Shown here piece by piece: positions 10,643 through 21,752 of a DNA stretch of 64,000 bases. The notes below the pieces were generated by a model. That model was not told the DNA's origin and searched no databases. It saw only the letters and a program-made list of their open reading frames with translations. A program made the translations under genes and the position numbers. Origin of the DNA: Volvox africanus. Its lineage: Eukaryota; Chlorophyta; Chlorophyceae; Chlamydomonadales; Volvocaceae. How positions within the stretch are numbered: position 1 is the first letter of the stretch; each line of letters begins with the position of its first letter. Where the stretch lies: contig BSDZ01000024.1 of assembly GCA_030268105.1 (NCBI GenBank), forward strand, positions 496,001-560,000, in the 5' to 3' direction.

Positions 10643-11824
10643 GGGTGATGGCAGCGAGCCCCATACGACCTCTGGGTGTAAGTGTGAGATGCGGGAGGAC
10701 AGCTGGGGGCATGTGCTGCCTCGGGTCCATGAGCCCACGTTTTTCGGAAACGAGAGCTGTTGAATTGTCAAACCCCACAATGGACTGGTCTACAGCGAGT
10801 TTTGATGTTAACGGTGTCAGTGAATGGTGGGGGGTAGGGGACTTTACACGAACCGTCCCTTGGCTGCACCTTCCGTCGCCCGATCACCTTGCATCGAAGC
10901 AGAGTGGAAATTGTACGAGCGAAATGAAAATGTACTTTTGCCTTTTGATTTACTCGCCATGCTAGTCAATAGCTGCTATATAGCTTGTTATTTATGCCCT
11001 GTTGCAACAATATTAAATTATACATTCATTCCTCGGACGAGACTTCTGTCCTGAGTGTCTCCCTTGGTTGCGTGGCTATCCTCGCAGGTAGATGCGTCAA
11101 CAGGGATTCCAGTCGCCGCGTAAACCGCCGCTGCCCCCCCGCGCAACCTACCCGGGACACAATCGCTTCGTAGATGCACTCATCAAATGGACGTGTGTGT
11201 GACACAGCGAAGATCTTTCCCAAATTGCCGTTTTGAGTCGTTTGGTTGAGTTGATTGGTTTGTTGCTTGGTTGGTCCAACTGGCATGGCTGGAATTTGGA
11301 TGTTGCTTTCTGTTGGTGTGAAGTATTTATGAGAGGGAATCGAAGACATCCTGGTGCGGGGCCATAACCCCTACGAAAATGGACAGGAGAGCGAGGCCCT
11401 TGCTTGTCGAAACAGTGTAACGCATGTACGACCTGCGTAAGCGATCTTGCAGTCCCTCAAAAATTTACGACATAAAATGCAGCTCTGTGGTCCCTGAGAT
11501 TTTATTCAAAAAGTTCCAAACCTAGAAGAGCTGTCCTAGCCCTCTCATGTTTATGTGCATGAGGTAATGAGGTTGTAAGTTCGGTGGATCAGTATGCCCA
11601 GCTCAAGATAATGTATTTTTGAATGGCTAAGGTTGACTTGTTTGACTTGTCCGAAGAGGACGCCAACCACCTGCGAGGAGCTGACCTCAGAGCAATGTAG
11701 TACAACAGCAGTACAGCGCTGAGCAAGGAAGGAAGAAACAAGATGCTGTGGTGGTTCGATAAGTTGACTAAGAGGATCAGCAATTTCCATACTATTCTTG
11801 AAAATCGCTTCAGTCATTAAGGCC
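10643..11824. other. B-C intergenic region
   Basis: It contains TGTAA at 10677-10681, a plausible poly(A) signal for paralogue B. No coding segment, RNA gene or transposon is recognised in the rest. Confidence 0.5.
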
Positions 11825-13191
11825 ATGGCCCGTCGTCGCGCCTTCGCTTCCCGCCTAGCTGCCGCGGTGCTGATCCTGATATTTGGTGGTGCGGCAATCG
11901 TCAGGGGTAAGTGACTATAAAAACAATTGGGTAAGGATGAGAGAGTGTGTATGTGAAGCAGCAGAGAGCACTATGTGCTCGCAGCAAGGGCGGAGTTATC
12001 CGCCGTACATGCCGAATTTTTAATGACCCTTGGGACTTTGCAAGGACAGCTCGAGGTCTTTGGAAATTAGTCAGCACATGCACTTTTTTCTTTTGGTCGC
12101 TGTTGAATTCTTGTGACCCTTGGGTCGTTAAGTCAGCGGTGTGAGACGATAACTTCCTTTTGTGACATCAAACACAACGGATTTAGAGCGCACAAAGTGA
12201 AATAGTGCACTGTATGTGAAAACTTAATGTGTCATCAACCACTTAATTTGTATATTCTGCTTTGACTGCATGCTTTGCTACAGCCTGTCCCTATTTTACC
12301 TGTGACGATTGTTTGCAGGTTTGGACACCACCAATTGCGACCAAGCCGGCAAAACGCTCCCCGGCAATCCTCACTTTAAGGAGTTCCTGGCCTGCATCCA
12401 TCCACCTCGCCTCGATGCTTCATGCTGCATCCACGTGCGTTTACTACCATAACAGGTTCTTTTGGGTTTGTAAGGGTAGCTTCAGGAATGTACGGTACGT
12501 TACTTTTGGATGTATATGTGTGAGCTTTGGAGACTTCCTGGAGGAATGGAATAAGAGATTAGGACTGAGAGCCTGCGGCTTGCACCTTGTCACTGTCGCA
12601 TCGGCGAACGCGCCAACGAGCCAACGTGCGTCTAAGTGGCTTGATTGGACAATCCACGGCTTTTACGGTTATACTTCGTTCTTTTCTTACTTTTACTGAT
12701 CTGCTGTTGCAAGGAACGAAGTTCCAACGGATCCAAGACAGATAAGGATTAGTAAGGGTTAGTTACTCCCATGTTGACCCGAAAGTGCCGTAAGTTTGCC
12801 CCCCAAAGTTAAGGACACCTAAATGATTGAAAGTTTTGAGTAAACCGTTGTCGCCACTGTAGCCGCTCCACTGAAAGCAGGTGAACCCTGCAGTGAACCC
12901 TACAGAAGCCATAAAGCCCCACAACCCGTCGTGATGCGTGAGTCCACGGCACGAGCTTGGCTCAGCAGTGTGCTTGTCGTGCTGCCTAATCCCTATCGTT
13001 CTCCTGCTGCGCGTTGGGATCTCCACTCGGTTCGTTTTCTCAACAACCCTTCTCTCGCGCCGCTGCAGCTGCCGATGGCAACACCGAATCTCTACGACTG
13101 CCTGACGGTCCCATCATTCGTGGCGCAAGTTAACCAGGCCGTGAGAGGAAAGACCGATGCGACAGCGATTCAACGTGACTGCAAGAGCTGA
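11825..13191 (+). CDS. six-cysteine small secreted protein, paralogue C
   Basis: A 106-residue predicted secreted protein with exons 11825-11906, 12319-12434 and 13069-13191 (phases 1 and 0). The signal peptide starts MARRRAFASRL and its exon is nearly identical at DNA level to exon 1 of paralogue D. Exon 2 has CDQAGKTLPGNPHFKEFLAC and a CC pair. Exon 3 has NLYDCLTVPSFVAQVN and a final Cys-Lys-Ser. Spacing is C-x18-C-x9-CC-x12-C-x26-C. Exon 3 is more diverged here (Asn-Leu-Tyr-Asp where the others have Lys-Tyr-Tyr-Asp). A segment conserved with paralogue D lies about 360 bp past the stop. Function is unknown. Confidence 0.82.
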
Positions 13192-13949
13192 AGACGTCCG
13201 GAACCGGAGACCCAACGGGCCCTTTTTGAGGCGGTGCTGGTGAGCTTTGCTTCTGTTGATTTCGTTGCCGAGCGTCGGTTACTCGATTGGGACTTGAAAC
13301 TGTGCTCGTTGTTGGCGATAAGTGGCTTGTTAAGGGTGCTGAGACAGAATTCCAAAATCGACCGTGTTGAAGGGTTTTCCTATTTCGTGGGATTAGGATG
13401 GCGCACAGGATGCCGCGGCGTCCTGTCCATCCTGATGCTCTGATCCTTCCTTGACTCGTCACCTCCTCACATTCAACTTCACCCCAACCTTGGTGAGTAC
13501 ACCAAGCACACAGGTCGTCTGGTAGCCGCAAGATCTTAACCCGGGATCTCTACCTGGGCATCACCCTCGCGCTAACGCTTTCACTGCTGCGCAGGATGGA
13601 GGTCAGCCACGGTGCGTTTAAGCTGGAACACAGAATATAATATGCCAGTAAAGCGCAGCACAGCACAGCATAGCACAGGTCGAGAGCCATTCCTGTTCTT
13701 TAGCAGTGCGAAAGTCGATGAACGGTTGATTGCGTATGATTTGAAAGTTAGGAGACGTTTCTGCATCGTTGTAGGCTAGCTGTTGTCAGTTGGTTGTTGC
13801 TGACCTTGCACCGGGAAGGTGTTAGGGTGCTAGGAGTACGATTATGACATAACATGATTGGATCCTCGGTGGTCATGGTTTGCCACTTATATAAAGAGAG
13901 CCCTGATATACCTAGCCTCCCCGAGGAAGCTCAGTTAGGAACGGTCAAA
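13192..13949. other. 3' flank of paralogue C with segment conserved after paralogue D
   Basis: The stretch 13552-13631 matches 16819-16897 after paralogue D with only scattered changes. It starts with a CTGGGCATCACCCTC-like block, then a CTGCGCAG that looks like a splice acceptor, then a block ending TGCGTTTAAGCTGGA. It could be a spliced 3' UTR exon or a shared regulatory element. The rest of the interval shows nothing I can name. Confidence 0.6.
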
Positions 13950-14420
13950 GCTAGGAAAAGTTGAATTTATATCAAAAAAAGATCGTAAACTGGCGCATAC
14001 TTGTACGCCAAGGTTAACCACTTCTTTTATATCTTTTGATAGAGATTCTATTTCTGAAACTAATAACGAACTGGTATGATAAGGCAAAATTTTGAAAGGA
14101 ATAAACCGCACTGTAATATTGTAGCACGATATTAAAATATTAGATCAAGAAATTGATAGAGCAAATGCAGCTGTTTTAGGACTGGGTAATTTAGTAGCGG
14201 CAGCTTCCAAACGCAAGTTGTGGAGTTAAGTGGGAACATTAATAAACAAATAGGTGAATGAAAAACGTTTAGAAAGTGCCCAGACATGTGTTCATCCGAC
14301 AGGTATTGCTATCGAATTGCCGGCACGGTTTGAAATTTGGGGATTTGGCCCAATATAATAAAATTCACGAAACGATAGCGTGAATCTGTATCAATCAACG
14401 TTACGACCCGTACATCGTTT
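13950..14420 (+). pseudogene. AT-rich decayed coding-like segment
   Basis: Base composition turns sharply AT-rich compared with the genes on both sides. In one plus-strand frame there are protein-like stretches broken by stops, such as LDQEIDRANAAVLGLGNLV followed shortly by a stop. I do not recognise the source. The AT-rich codons suggest transfer from an organelle, a virus-like element or a transposon, but nothing decides between these. Confidence 0.3.
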
Positions 14421-15623
14421 TCCTTAGCGGCGTTATGCGCTTCACTCGTTTGTCCCATTACCTCGTCCCATGACCTGTTCTGCGGAGGATCAGTTTGTCG
14501 CTAGTGGAACGGCACTTCCCTTACGTGGCACATGTCCTGAGATTGCTACCCAAGAGATTGTGCCTTCACGTGAGAAGGCAAGAGGGTAAAGGACAACACG
14601 AAACAGTAATGTCCTTGGAAAGTCGGCGGCGGGAGCGCCGCAGGAGGGCGCAGGTGACATAACCGGGCCTTCATTACTCCTCTCTGAGTGCACCCTAAAA
14701 AAGGAGGGCTATACGGGCTGGGGAGCACTTGACGGTATTTCCGAGTCTATCGCACGCACACATGCAATCCAGTGCAATCTGAAACAGCCCAAAACCGTTC
14801 GTCTAGCTCTGGTCGCAGTTATGGCAGCGGGTTCACTATGCATCAACTATAGCTCGAGTTATAGTAAGGACCGAGGGGCCTGAAACCTTGAGGGCCGAAC
14901 GAAGAACAATCTGGACCTTACGTGGTCAGGCATAATAGCTCGCTAGCCTGGAGGTCTCAAGTAGGACGCATATGACGAGTACACATGACGTTAGACGTCT
15001 TGTTGAACCACGGGCCACGGCACAAACTTGTTACGACCACCAAACGTGAGGAAAGGATGATTAATTGGTATATTGTAGTTATGCGACAGCGGAGAAGGAC
15101 GGTAAGGAGCGGTAGTAAGGATTCAGAAGCCCATGCGGGGTAGATCGGAACCGACCTGTCACCCAGGCTCATGCAGGCTCGCGCGGCTGGCATAGCTGCA
15201 TGACGTGCAGGAGGGCATGCTGCAGTATTATTCATTTAATACATAAATTCGATCGACCAATCTTGCAGGGTGGGTCACCAAATTTACCATATCAGTGACA
15301 GCAAAGGAAACCTAGTACGTACGCCTACTTGGTGCCAATGATAACCTATCGACGGAAATTGCATGACAGATTGACCGACTACCGAACGCTAGGGGTAGCG
15401 CATTGGATGCCAGCGACGCTGTCCGATGGAGTTACACAACGAAGTCACAATTGACAAATCCAGTGGATTTGCCGGATTGGTAAGGTGGGATATAAGGCCC
15501 AGGTTGCTCTTCAAGCCATCGTAAGTGGCTACGTTGCAATTATGCATGTTTACAAACTTCCATCTTCATTTTATCGTTCCCAGAGACCGAGACTAGGTTC
15601 TAACGTTTGAATTTATCCCAATA
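14421..15623. other. intergenic region upstream of paralogue D
   Basis: No supported coding frame, RNA gene or repeat seen. The promoter of paralogue D should lie at its right end, but no motif stands out. Confidence 0.4.
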
Positions 15624-16732
15624 ATGACAGCCCGTCGTCGCGCCCTCGCTTCCCGCCTAGCTGCCGCGGTGCTGATCCTGATCTTTGGTGGTGCGGCAAT
15701 CGTCAGGGGTAAGTTATTTTAGGAGTACCCGTGGATGTGGCGAAGTGCTCTTGACAAGGACGGGTATGTATATCCACCTGGTGATTCGTATGTATCAAAT
15801 TTCCAGCATCCCTGCGCGACGCCTTAACTAAGGCAACGGTGCGGCTGCAGAAGGTGTAAATGTGCATCAAAACGCTTCTGTGGATTTCGCACCTCTCATC
15901 GTACTATAGGCGACACGCTATCGTTGATCGCAATCCCCCGTTGAATTCTGACCCAGGTGACCCATGGGTCGCTGTACCACGCATATTTGACGTCATCCGC
16001 CACTCACCCGGGAAAGGCGTCAGAAATCCATGGCCCGCGGCAGCGATTGCTCCCCGCTGCAATGGAAAGACAAGCACCAGGGGCATGTTTTGGCGCGAAT
16101 CTCACACTTCAATTCCGCGCCCCTCGATTCACCTGACTGCGTTAATTGCCACCAAAACCCAAGCCCAACGCCCACCTTGTGTATGTGTGTCAACTACTTG
16201 CAGCTGTCAATACCACCCTCTGTGTGGAGGTCGGCATGACGCTGCCCGACAATCCCGAGGTCAAGGAGTTTCTCAAGTGCGCCAATCCAGTCCACATCCT
16301 GCCCTCGTGCTGCCGTCATGTGAGTTGACCCAATTAACGCTCCGAACCCCTAACTAACTAACCAGGGCTTGCCCTTCATAGTCCTATGGGGGCTCAGGTT
16401 CTCCCTGGGGAGGGTGAGACGGCTGCTGACCAGCCGGGCTGAGACTGCCGCATAGGGCCCTGGGCAAAGCAAAGAACGCCTGGGCCTGACTGCCGCCGCC
16501 GTGAAGTTGACGTAAATGCCGCTGTCACCGCGCAGTTCTGCCATGGATCCCATGACCTTGCCCAATCCCTCCCCCTGCGTGCCTCTCCCTCTCTCCGTCC
16601 GCTATATGACAGCTGTTAACGCTAACGAAGTATTACGACTGCCTGACTGTTCCCGCCTTCGTCGATCGGATCAACCGGTTCCTGAACGGCAAGACAACCG
16701 TCAACGGCGTGCAGCAGGACTGCGTGAGCTGA
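15624..16732 (+). CDS. six-cysteine small secreted protein, paralogue D
   Basis: A 106-residue predicted secreted protein with exons 15624-15708, 16204-16319 and 16613-16732 (phases 1 and 0). The signal peptide starts MTARRRALASRL. Exon 2 carries CVEVGMTLPDNPEVKEFLKC and a CC pair. Exon 3 carries TKYYDCLTVPAFVDRIN and ends Cys-Val-Ser. Spacing is C-x18-C-x9-CC-x11-C-x26-C. It is the last recognised member of the array. TGTAA at 17189-17193 is a candidate poly(A) signal, which would give a 3' UTR of about 460 bp containing the segment shared with paralogue C. Function is unknown. Confidence 0.82.
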
Positions 16733-17802
16733 AGGTGTGGCCGACACAAATGGGCTGCAGAGGCTGCCCCTGGGGATGTACCTCTGGGTTGTGCCTCGTG
16801 TCGGTTGGTTTGCTCTCAACCTGGGCATCACCCTCACGCGACCCTTTCACTTCTGCGCAGGATGGAGCTCAGCCACGATGCGTTTAAGCTGGACCACAAA
16901 GAGGGTCGAATTTCAGCGCTTATGGAGCAATTGCGCGGTTGTCCAGCAGTTAGATGTCAGCGCGTCATTTGACGAGTGCAACCCACATTGTTTTTCATTT
17001 GACATTGATGGCTTCTCTGCACTTCTGAGCGGGCAGTTGGGGGCTTTTTATAGAGGCCTGTTCGATCTAGGGGCATCTTCCGCTGATGTTCAGCTCCAGT
17101 TGATGATGACCAAAGTTCATTTGTTTAAGAATTTCCGTTGGCTGAAGAGCTTTTATTTGTCGACGCCGAAGACGCAGTTCGGAAAAGATGTAATCCAATG
17201 CCCCTGCAGTCTTGCAGGATATGTTAGTTGTTGGTTGTCCTTAACGAATGATGCAACAGAAATGCATACAACAATTTCGCAGTTCGCAAGTTGCTATAAT
17301 CATTACTGAAACGGAAGGTCAGCAGGGCGCCCGGTACCCAAATGGTGCTTTTCCAGCACTCATCCCGTATTCGCAACGGGAGATGTACGACGACCATGAT
17401 GATGAACGATGATTATGATGTAAGGCACTGAGACCAGACTGAGACCAGACATAAGGCCCCACCCGCACCTGCCTAGAGTATTTAAAGGAGCTTCCCTCGC
17501 GCATTCCCACAACACTAAGGAAACAACTGCCACGTCATCGGCACCTCCGGCCCTTTCGCAGCTCCGACCTACTTCACGGGACTGACCATAATATGAAAAA
17601 CCGGACTTTGTCTATCTGTCTGTTTGCCTGTCTCTCTGCTTGCCTGTCTGTCTGTTTGCCTATTGGTCCGTCTGTGCGTCTGTCTGACCGTTGCAGCTTC
17701 TTTCGGCGAGGATCACTGCTTGTACACTCTCTCACTGAAACGCACATAGCTACGCCCACCAATGATCATGCAAGCCGCTGTGCCTTCCAGCCTTCCGGGG
17801 GC
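16733..17802. other. 3' flank of paralogue D, shared segment and CTGT-rich repeat
   Basis: 16819-16897 is the segment shared with the flank of paralogue C. TGTAA lies at 17189-17193. A pyrimidine-rich CTGT/CTGC microsatellite-like tract runs about 17609-17690. No gene is supported. Confidence 0.5.
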
Positions 17803-19536
17803 TCACCACCCAGAGGGCTCATTTCTTCGCGGCAGGGACGTCTCCGGCGGAAAGTTCAAGGCGTTACGCGGCGTCTCAACCATCAACAGCAAAGGCCCTG
17901 AGCCTGGCGGCGGGGACGGAGATTCCGCAGACTGCTCAGGCCGCCGCTTCTCTAACGGCACGTATACACCGCGCAGCTTGGTAGCGCTGTACTGCCCCGC
18001 TGCTGACGGCGCTGGCGTCGCCGCATTCGCTTCTAACGCGTTCCAAATCGCTGAGGGGTCCTCTTGTCGCATCTCAGGAAGTTGTGGGAGCGAGTGACGA
18101 CCGCTGCTGTGTGAAGGATAGAACTGCAGGAGATCGGGGTCCTGCTGCTGCTGCTGCTGCGGGTGGGGCTGCATATAGCTGAGCGTGGATTGTTGCGTGG
18201 GTGATCGCGGCGGTGAGGGCGGTGGCAGGCGACGTGGTGGGTTGAGGCCGGACATCAAGAAGTCCCGACTGACACTGCAGCAAGGGATAAAGATGGGCGG
18301 CGGAGGAGCAAGTTTGAAGACGGAGAAGGAGAATGAGGAGGAGGGATCCCAGTGCATATCGGTGTTGTAAGGACGTTAGTCGCCGAGAATAATTGTCTTG
18401 TGAGTGGCCCCTATGGCTATTAAGATGCTGGGTGGTGAAGGGGCTTTTGGTGCAGGACAAGGTGTTCAGGGTTTCAGAGGGCACAGATCAGCAGAGCAGC
18501 CCACCAACCCCGATCGTCACAGGAGATCGTGTGGGCACTTAGTTGAGAGTTCTGGTCGTTTGCTGAGGAGGAGCAGAGGGTCCAAATAAGGAGGTTTAAA
18601 GGAGGTCGACGGCCGAGACACAACCGACATCCCTGCATCCAGGCCACTCCACTCCACGCATCCGATCTCCCTGGCGAGGCCTCAGGCTCCAGGCTCCTAG
18701 GGTTTTAAAGCCCCTGACTCCTAATCTTAGCGTCAGCCAGGCCAACCCAGCTACGACAAAGGCCCTGCCAGACCTTTACTTTACCTGTATCCGTTATCCA
18801 TTCGCAGCTGGTCCGGCACGTCCGGGACCTCGGCCAGAAACGTGGCCGCTGGCAACGCAAACCAGGCTGCCAGGTTGTGCGGCTCCGGAGGCGGCAATGG
18901 CACCAACGACCGATGCAAACTGCTACCCGGGCGACGATAGTATGACTGCTCATAGGTCCCGGGTCCAAGCACCGCAGGCACCGCACCGCCAACTCTGCCC
19001 ACTGCAAGTTTCCCAGCATCGCGTGCGTGGCCTAATTCCCCGTGTGACCCTGCGGGCCCCCGTCCCGGATGCGTGCGGCTGCGGGAATGGGTGTGCCCGT
19101 GGCCATGGCTCGGAGGGAAATTGCCACTGGTCTCCGGAGGTGTAAGTGTGAGCCGGATCCGCGTGGCGTCGCGGCCAGTGTGATGCCCAGGACCCGCCGC
19201 TGCTGCCGGTGCGCTGCCATGCAGAGGCCGATGCCGATGCTGTGGCGATGCTGCTCCGCTGCTGCCGCCGGCACCGAGGCGGCCTGTGCTGCCACTGCGT
19301 TGCTGCCGCAGCAACGGGGAGGCGTCGGACCGCGGTGGCGAGCTGTAAGGAGGGCTGTCGCCAAGTAGTGTCACAGCAATTGGGAGTGCTCGTGCCTGCC
19401 AGCTGCCTGGAGGCGGCGGCAGCCGCTCCCAAGTGGCGTTGCCGTCGCCCGCTCGGCAAGCTTGGAACCTGCCGTATGGTCGCGGCACGCCACCGCCGCC
19501 AACACTGTTGACGGCAATGCTGATAAAGTCCAGTGC
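17803..19536 (-). CDS. unrecognised Pro/Gln/Gly-rich protein, 3' two exons
   Basis: Two minus-strand exons fit together: 19536-18785 and 18274-17803, joined CAG/GTAAAG to CTGCAG with matching phase 2. The upstream exon begins after a TTGCAG acceptor (ALDFISIAVNS...), so the 5' end lies further right and is not defined. The first exon is rich in Gly, Ser, Pro and His and contains PNLAAWF-like hydrophobic patches (HNLAAWFALPAATFL). The second has a six-Gln run, Pro-rich stretches, and a more conserved-looking segment DPSAIWNALEANAA followed by LRGVYVPLEKRRPEQ. It ends Pro-Ser-Gly-Trp. The high GC and long open frame favour a real gene, probably a disordered regulatory or scaffolding protein. 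No family is recognised. Confidence 0.5.
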
Positions 19537-21752
19537 CTGCAACGTGGGCGTCACAGTCTTGACGTGCTTAGTGGTGGCACGATAGAGCGAGGCGTTGGGG
19601 GTCCCGGCGATAGCGGCAGCGGATCCCTGGCCGCCACCAGCAGCGGTGCCGCTGCTAAGGATTTGGTGTGCTTGATCGATTGCGAGTGGTTGCAGTTTGA
19701 CTTGGGGCGCCTGCGAGATTTCCCTCGGTGGGCCAGGGTGTGCGGACAGGCGGGAGAGGGAAATATATGATTAGGAAAGTGCAGACGTAGGACAGCGACG
19801 GTGTGAGGACTAGGGGAGGAATACGGGAGCATGTAAACTTGGCACGTTCACCGTAAATATATGAAATCATGAGGTTATATCGCTATATCCAGGTTTAGTC
19901 CGTTGCCTCACGGGAAAAGAGATTCGTAACCATCATGAGTATCATTATGGTTCCAACCGTATGAAAGCAACGGATGTGAATCCTCGACAGTGGGGTAGGG
20001 TAAGGCATGCAACATTGTTGCGACGGGTTGGAGACAAGCTCAGATACCAGCAGCACAAAAGCCGAAAATGGAGTGTAAAATTTCAGCTTTAATGTTAGTT
20101 TAATACTCAAAGCGCTGCATCGTGAAGCATGCGTATGGGTATTCGATAGGCCTGCCCCTTTGGTTTCCTAAACCCCAAGGAATCATGTCTATTGGTGCAT
20201 CGTTTAATAATAATAGTAATAATTGCTCTAGATGCTATAAGATTTTAATTTAAGAGCCTGCCCCATACCTGGCGTGGCGACGATGCTTGGGCCAATGCTC
20301 GGCCCCCACATGATGAAGGACCCGATGGATTGCTGCTTGGTGCTAAACAACTTGTATCAGGATAGCCTGCTGCAATGGAATTCCTGACTGATGCTAAGCG
20401 GTCAGAGTAACTGGGCTTAGAATAACCGCGAACCATGTTCATTGCGTCTGAGCTGACACCAAAACAGCTCATATGTACAGGAAGTGGGGTCATACTCATT
20501 TTTATCGCGTTAAACTCACTCGGATATAATATAGTTGCGGTAATATTAACACTTTGAAGCAACGCTAAAGTAGTATGATAATATATCACAACTTAATGCC
20601 TAAATCTAAGTGGGTAGAGCTGCATATACGCAACTTTACATGATCGATATGACTGTACGGCAATACTGATATCCCGAAAACCAAAAAACGAGCTCTGTAC
20701 GGCACGTAGGCAGTATCAGGCTATCAGCATAGAAGTGCAACATGCAAGGCTTCAATATTCATGACGAACAGAGTGATCACGGAAACCCTTACTCACCATG
20801 AGATTCGCGGCTTGTAGCGCCCATTCCGCCACTTACATCTCACCATACCTCGACGGACCTCTTAAGCAACCCGTATTTTATCGTGCTTCGTCCAGTAAGT
20901 ACAGTGCAGCATCCATGCACATCCCGTTCATGCGTGTGCGTACAACGACCTCTTCGACAACCTCTTCATTCATCATTCTTTGCGTGACATTCGAGACCGT
21001 CCTCCGTGTTCCCAAAGCTTCATCGCTGCAAATACCCATCCACAAGGCCAACTGCAATCTCCCATACGCCGGAAGTCAACTAATCGCATACGGCGACATA
21101 CATTAAAGAAGTTCATGCCGCCTACTGTATGACGCAAAGATTTCCTCGCGACTTTCTGCGAACAGCCTTGATGCTCTACTCGTTAGCAGATGGCCCCTCA
21201 TCACCCTAATCCTCAGTGCTTGCGTCGATTCCAAGCACACGCGCAGATATGTATGTACAACCAAACTCGCCTTAGTTCCATTCGGCGAAGCGCAGGAGAG
21301 AACTCCCTTGGCGGGGCGACTGTCAGACTACGTGCGATTCCAAGCCAAGTGTTACAGTTTTGTATCCCCCCCCGCGTGCTTCTCCGATCCCAGAGGCATT
21401 CCAAGGCAGTACGTTCGAAGTACCTGCTTGGGTCTCAAAACACGATCATGACTGACTTACACGACCTGGCAGTGTACTTGAAAGCGCAGGTATGCCGCTT
21501 TGTGTTTCCTACCTAGCCCATAAATTTTAGAGCCGTGAATTCCGTTAGCCCGTGGATTCCTGTGCCCCATGGTCCTTTGTTTACCCCAGGAAACGGCCCC
21601 TCCCTAACCGTTGACCCAGATATTAAGGGTCATCGCAAACCCCAGTCCCAGGCGCGGGCGCCTCTTTGAAATCGGTATCACAAGTAAAACAGGAAGAGGG
21701 GGATGTGGACCGAACCCTGGCTGAGTGCTGGGCGGAGCGACGACTGGATCCC
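19537..21752. other. intergenic, mostly AT-rich
   Basis: The left 300 bp may hold earlier exons of the minus-strand gene next to it. Around 20.2-20.8 kb the DNA is AT-rich with no supported gene. A short exon-like segment at 21448-21489 (MTDLHDLAVYLKAQ followed by GTATGC) could start a plus-strand gene, but no continuation was found. Confidence 0.4.

Noticed and set aside
12262..12699. 145-codon plus-strand frame over paralogue C exon 2
   Set aside because: Its frame differs from the conserved exon 2 frame, which carries the LP-x-NP motif and cysteine pattern with matching splice phases.
16737..17309. 190-codon plus-strand open frame after paralogue D
   Set aside because: It overlaps the stop and 3' flank of paralogue D, has no signal peptide or motif, and crosses the TGTAA signal; a chance open frame is more likely.
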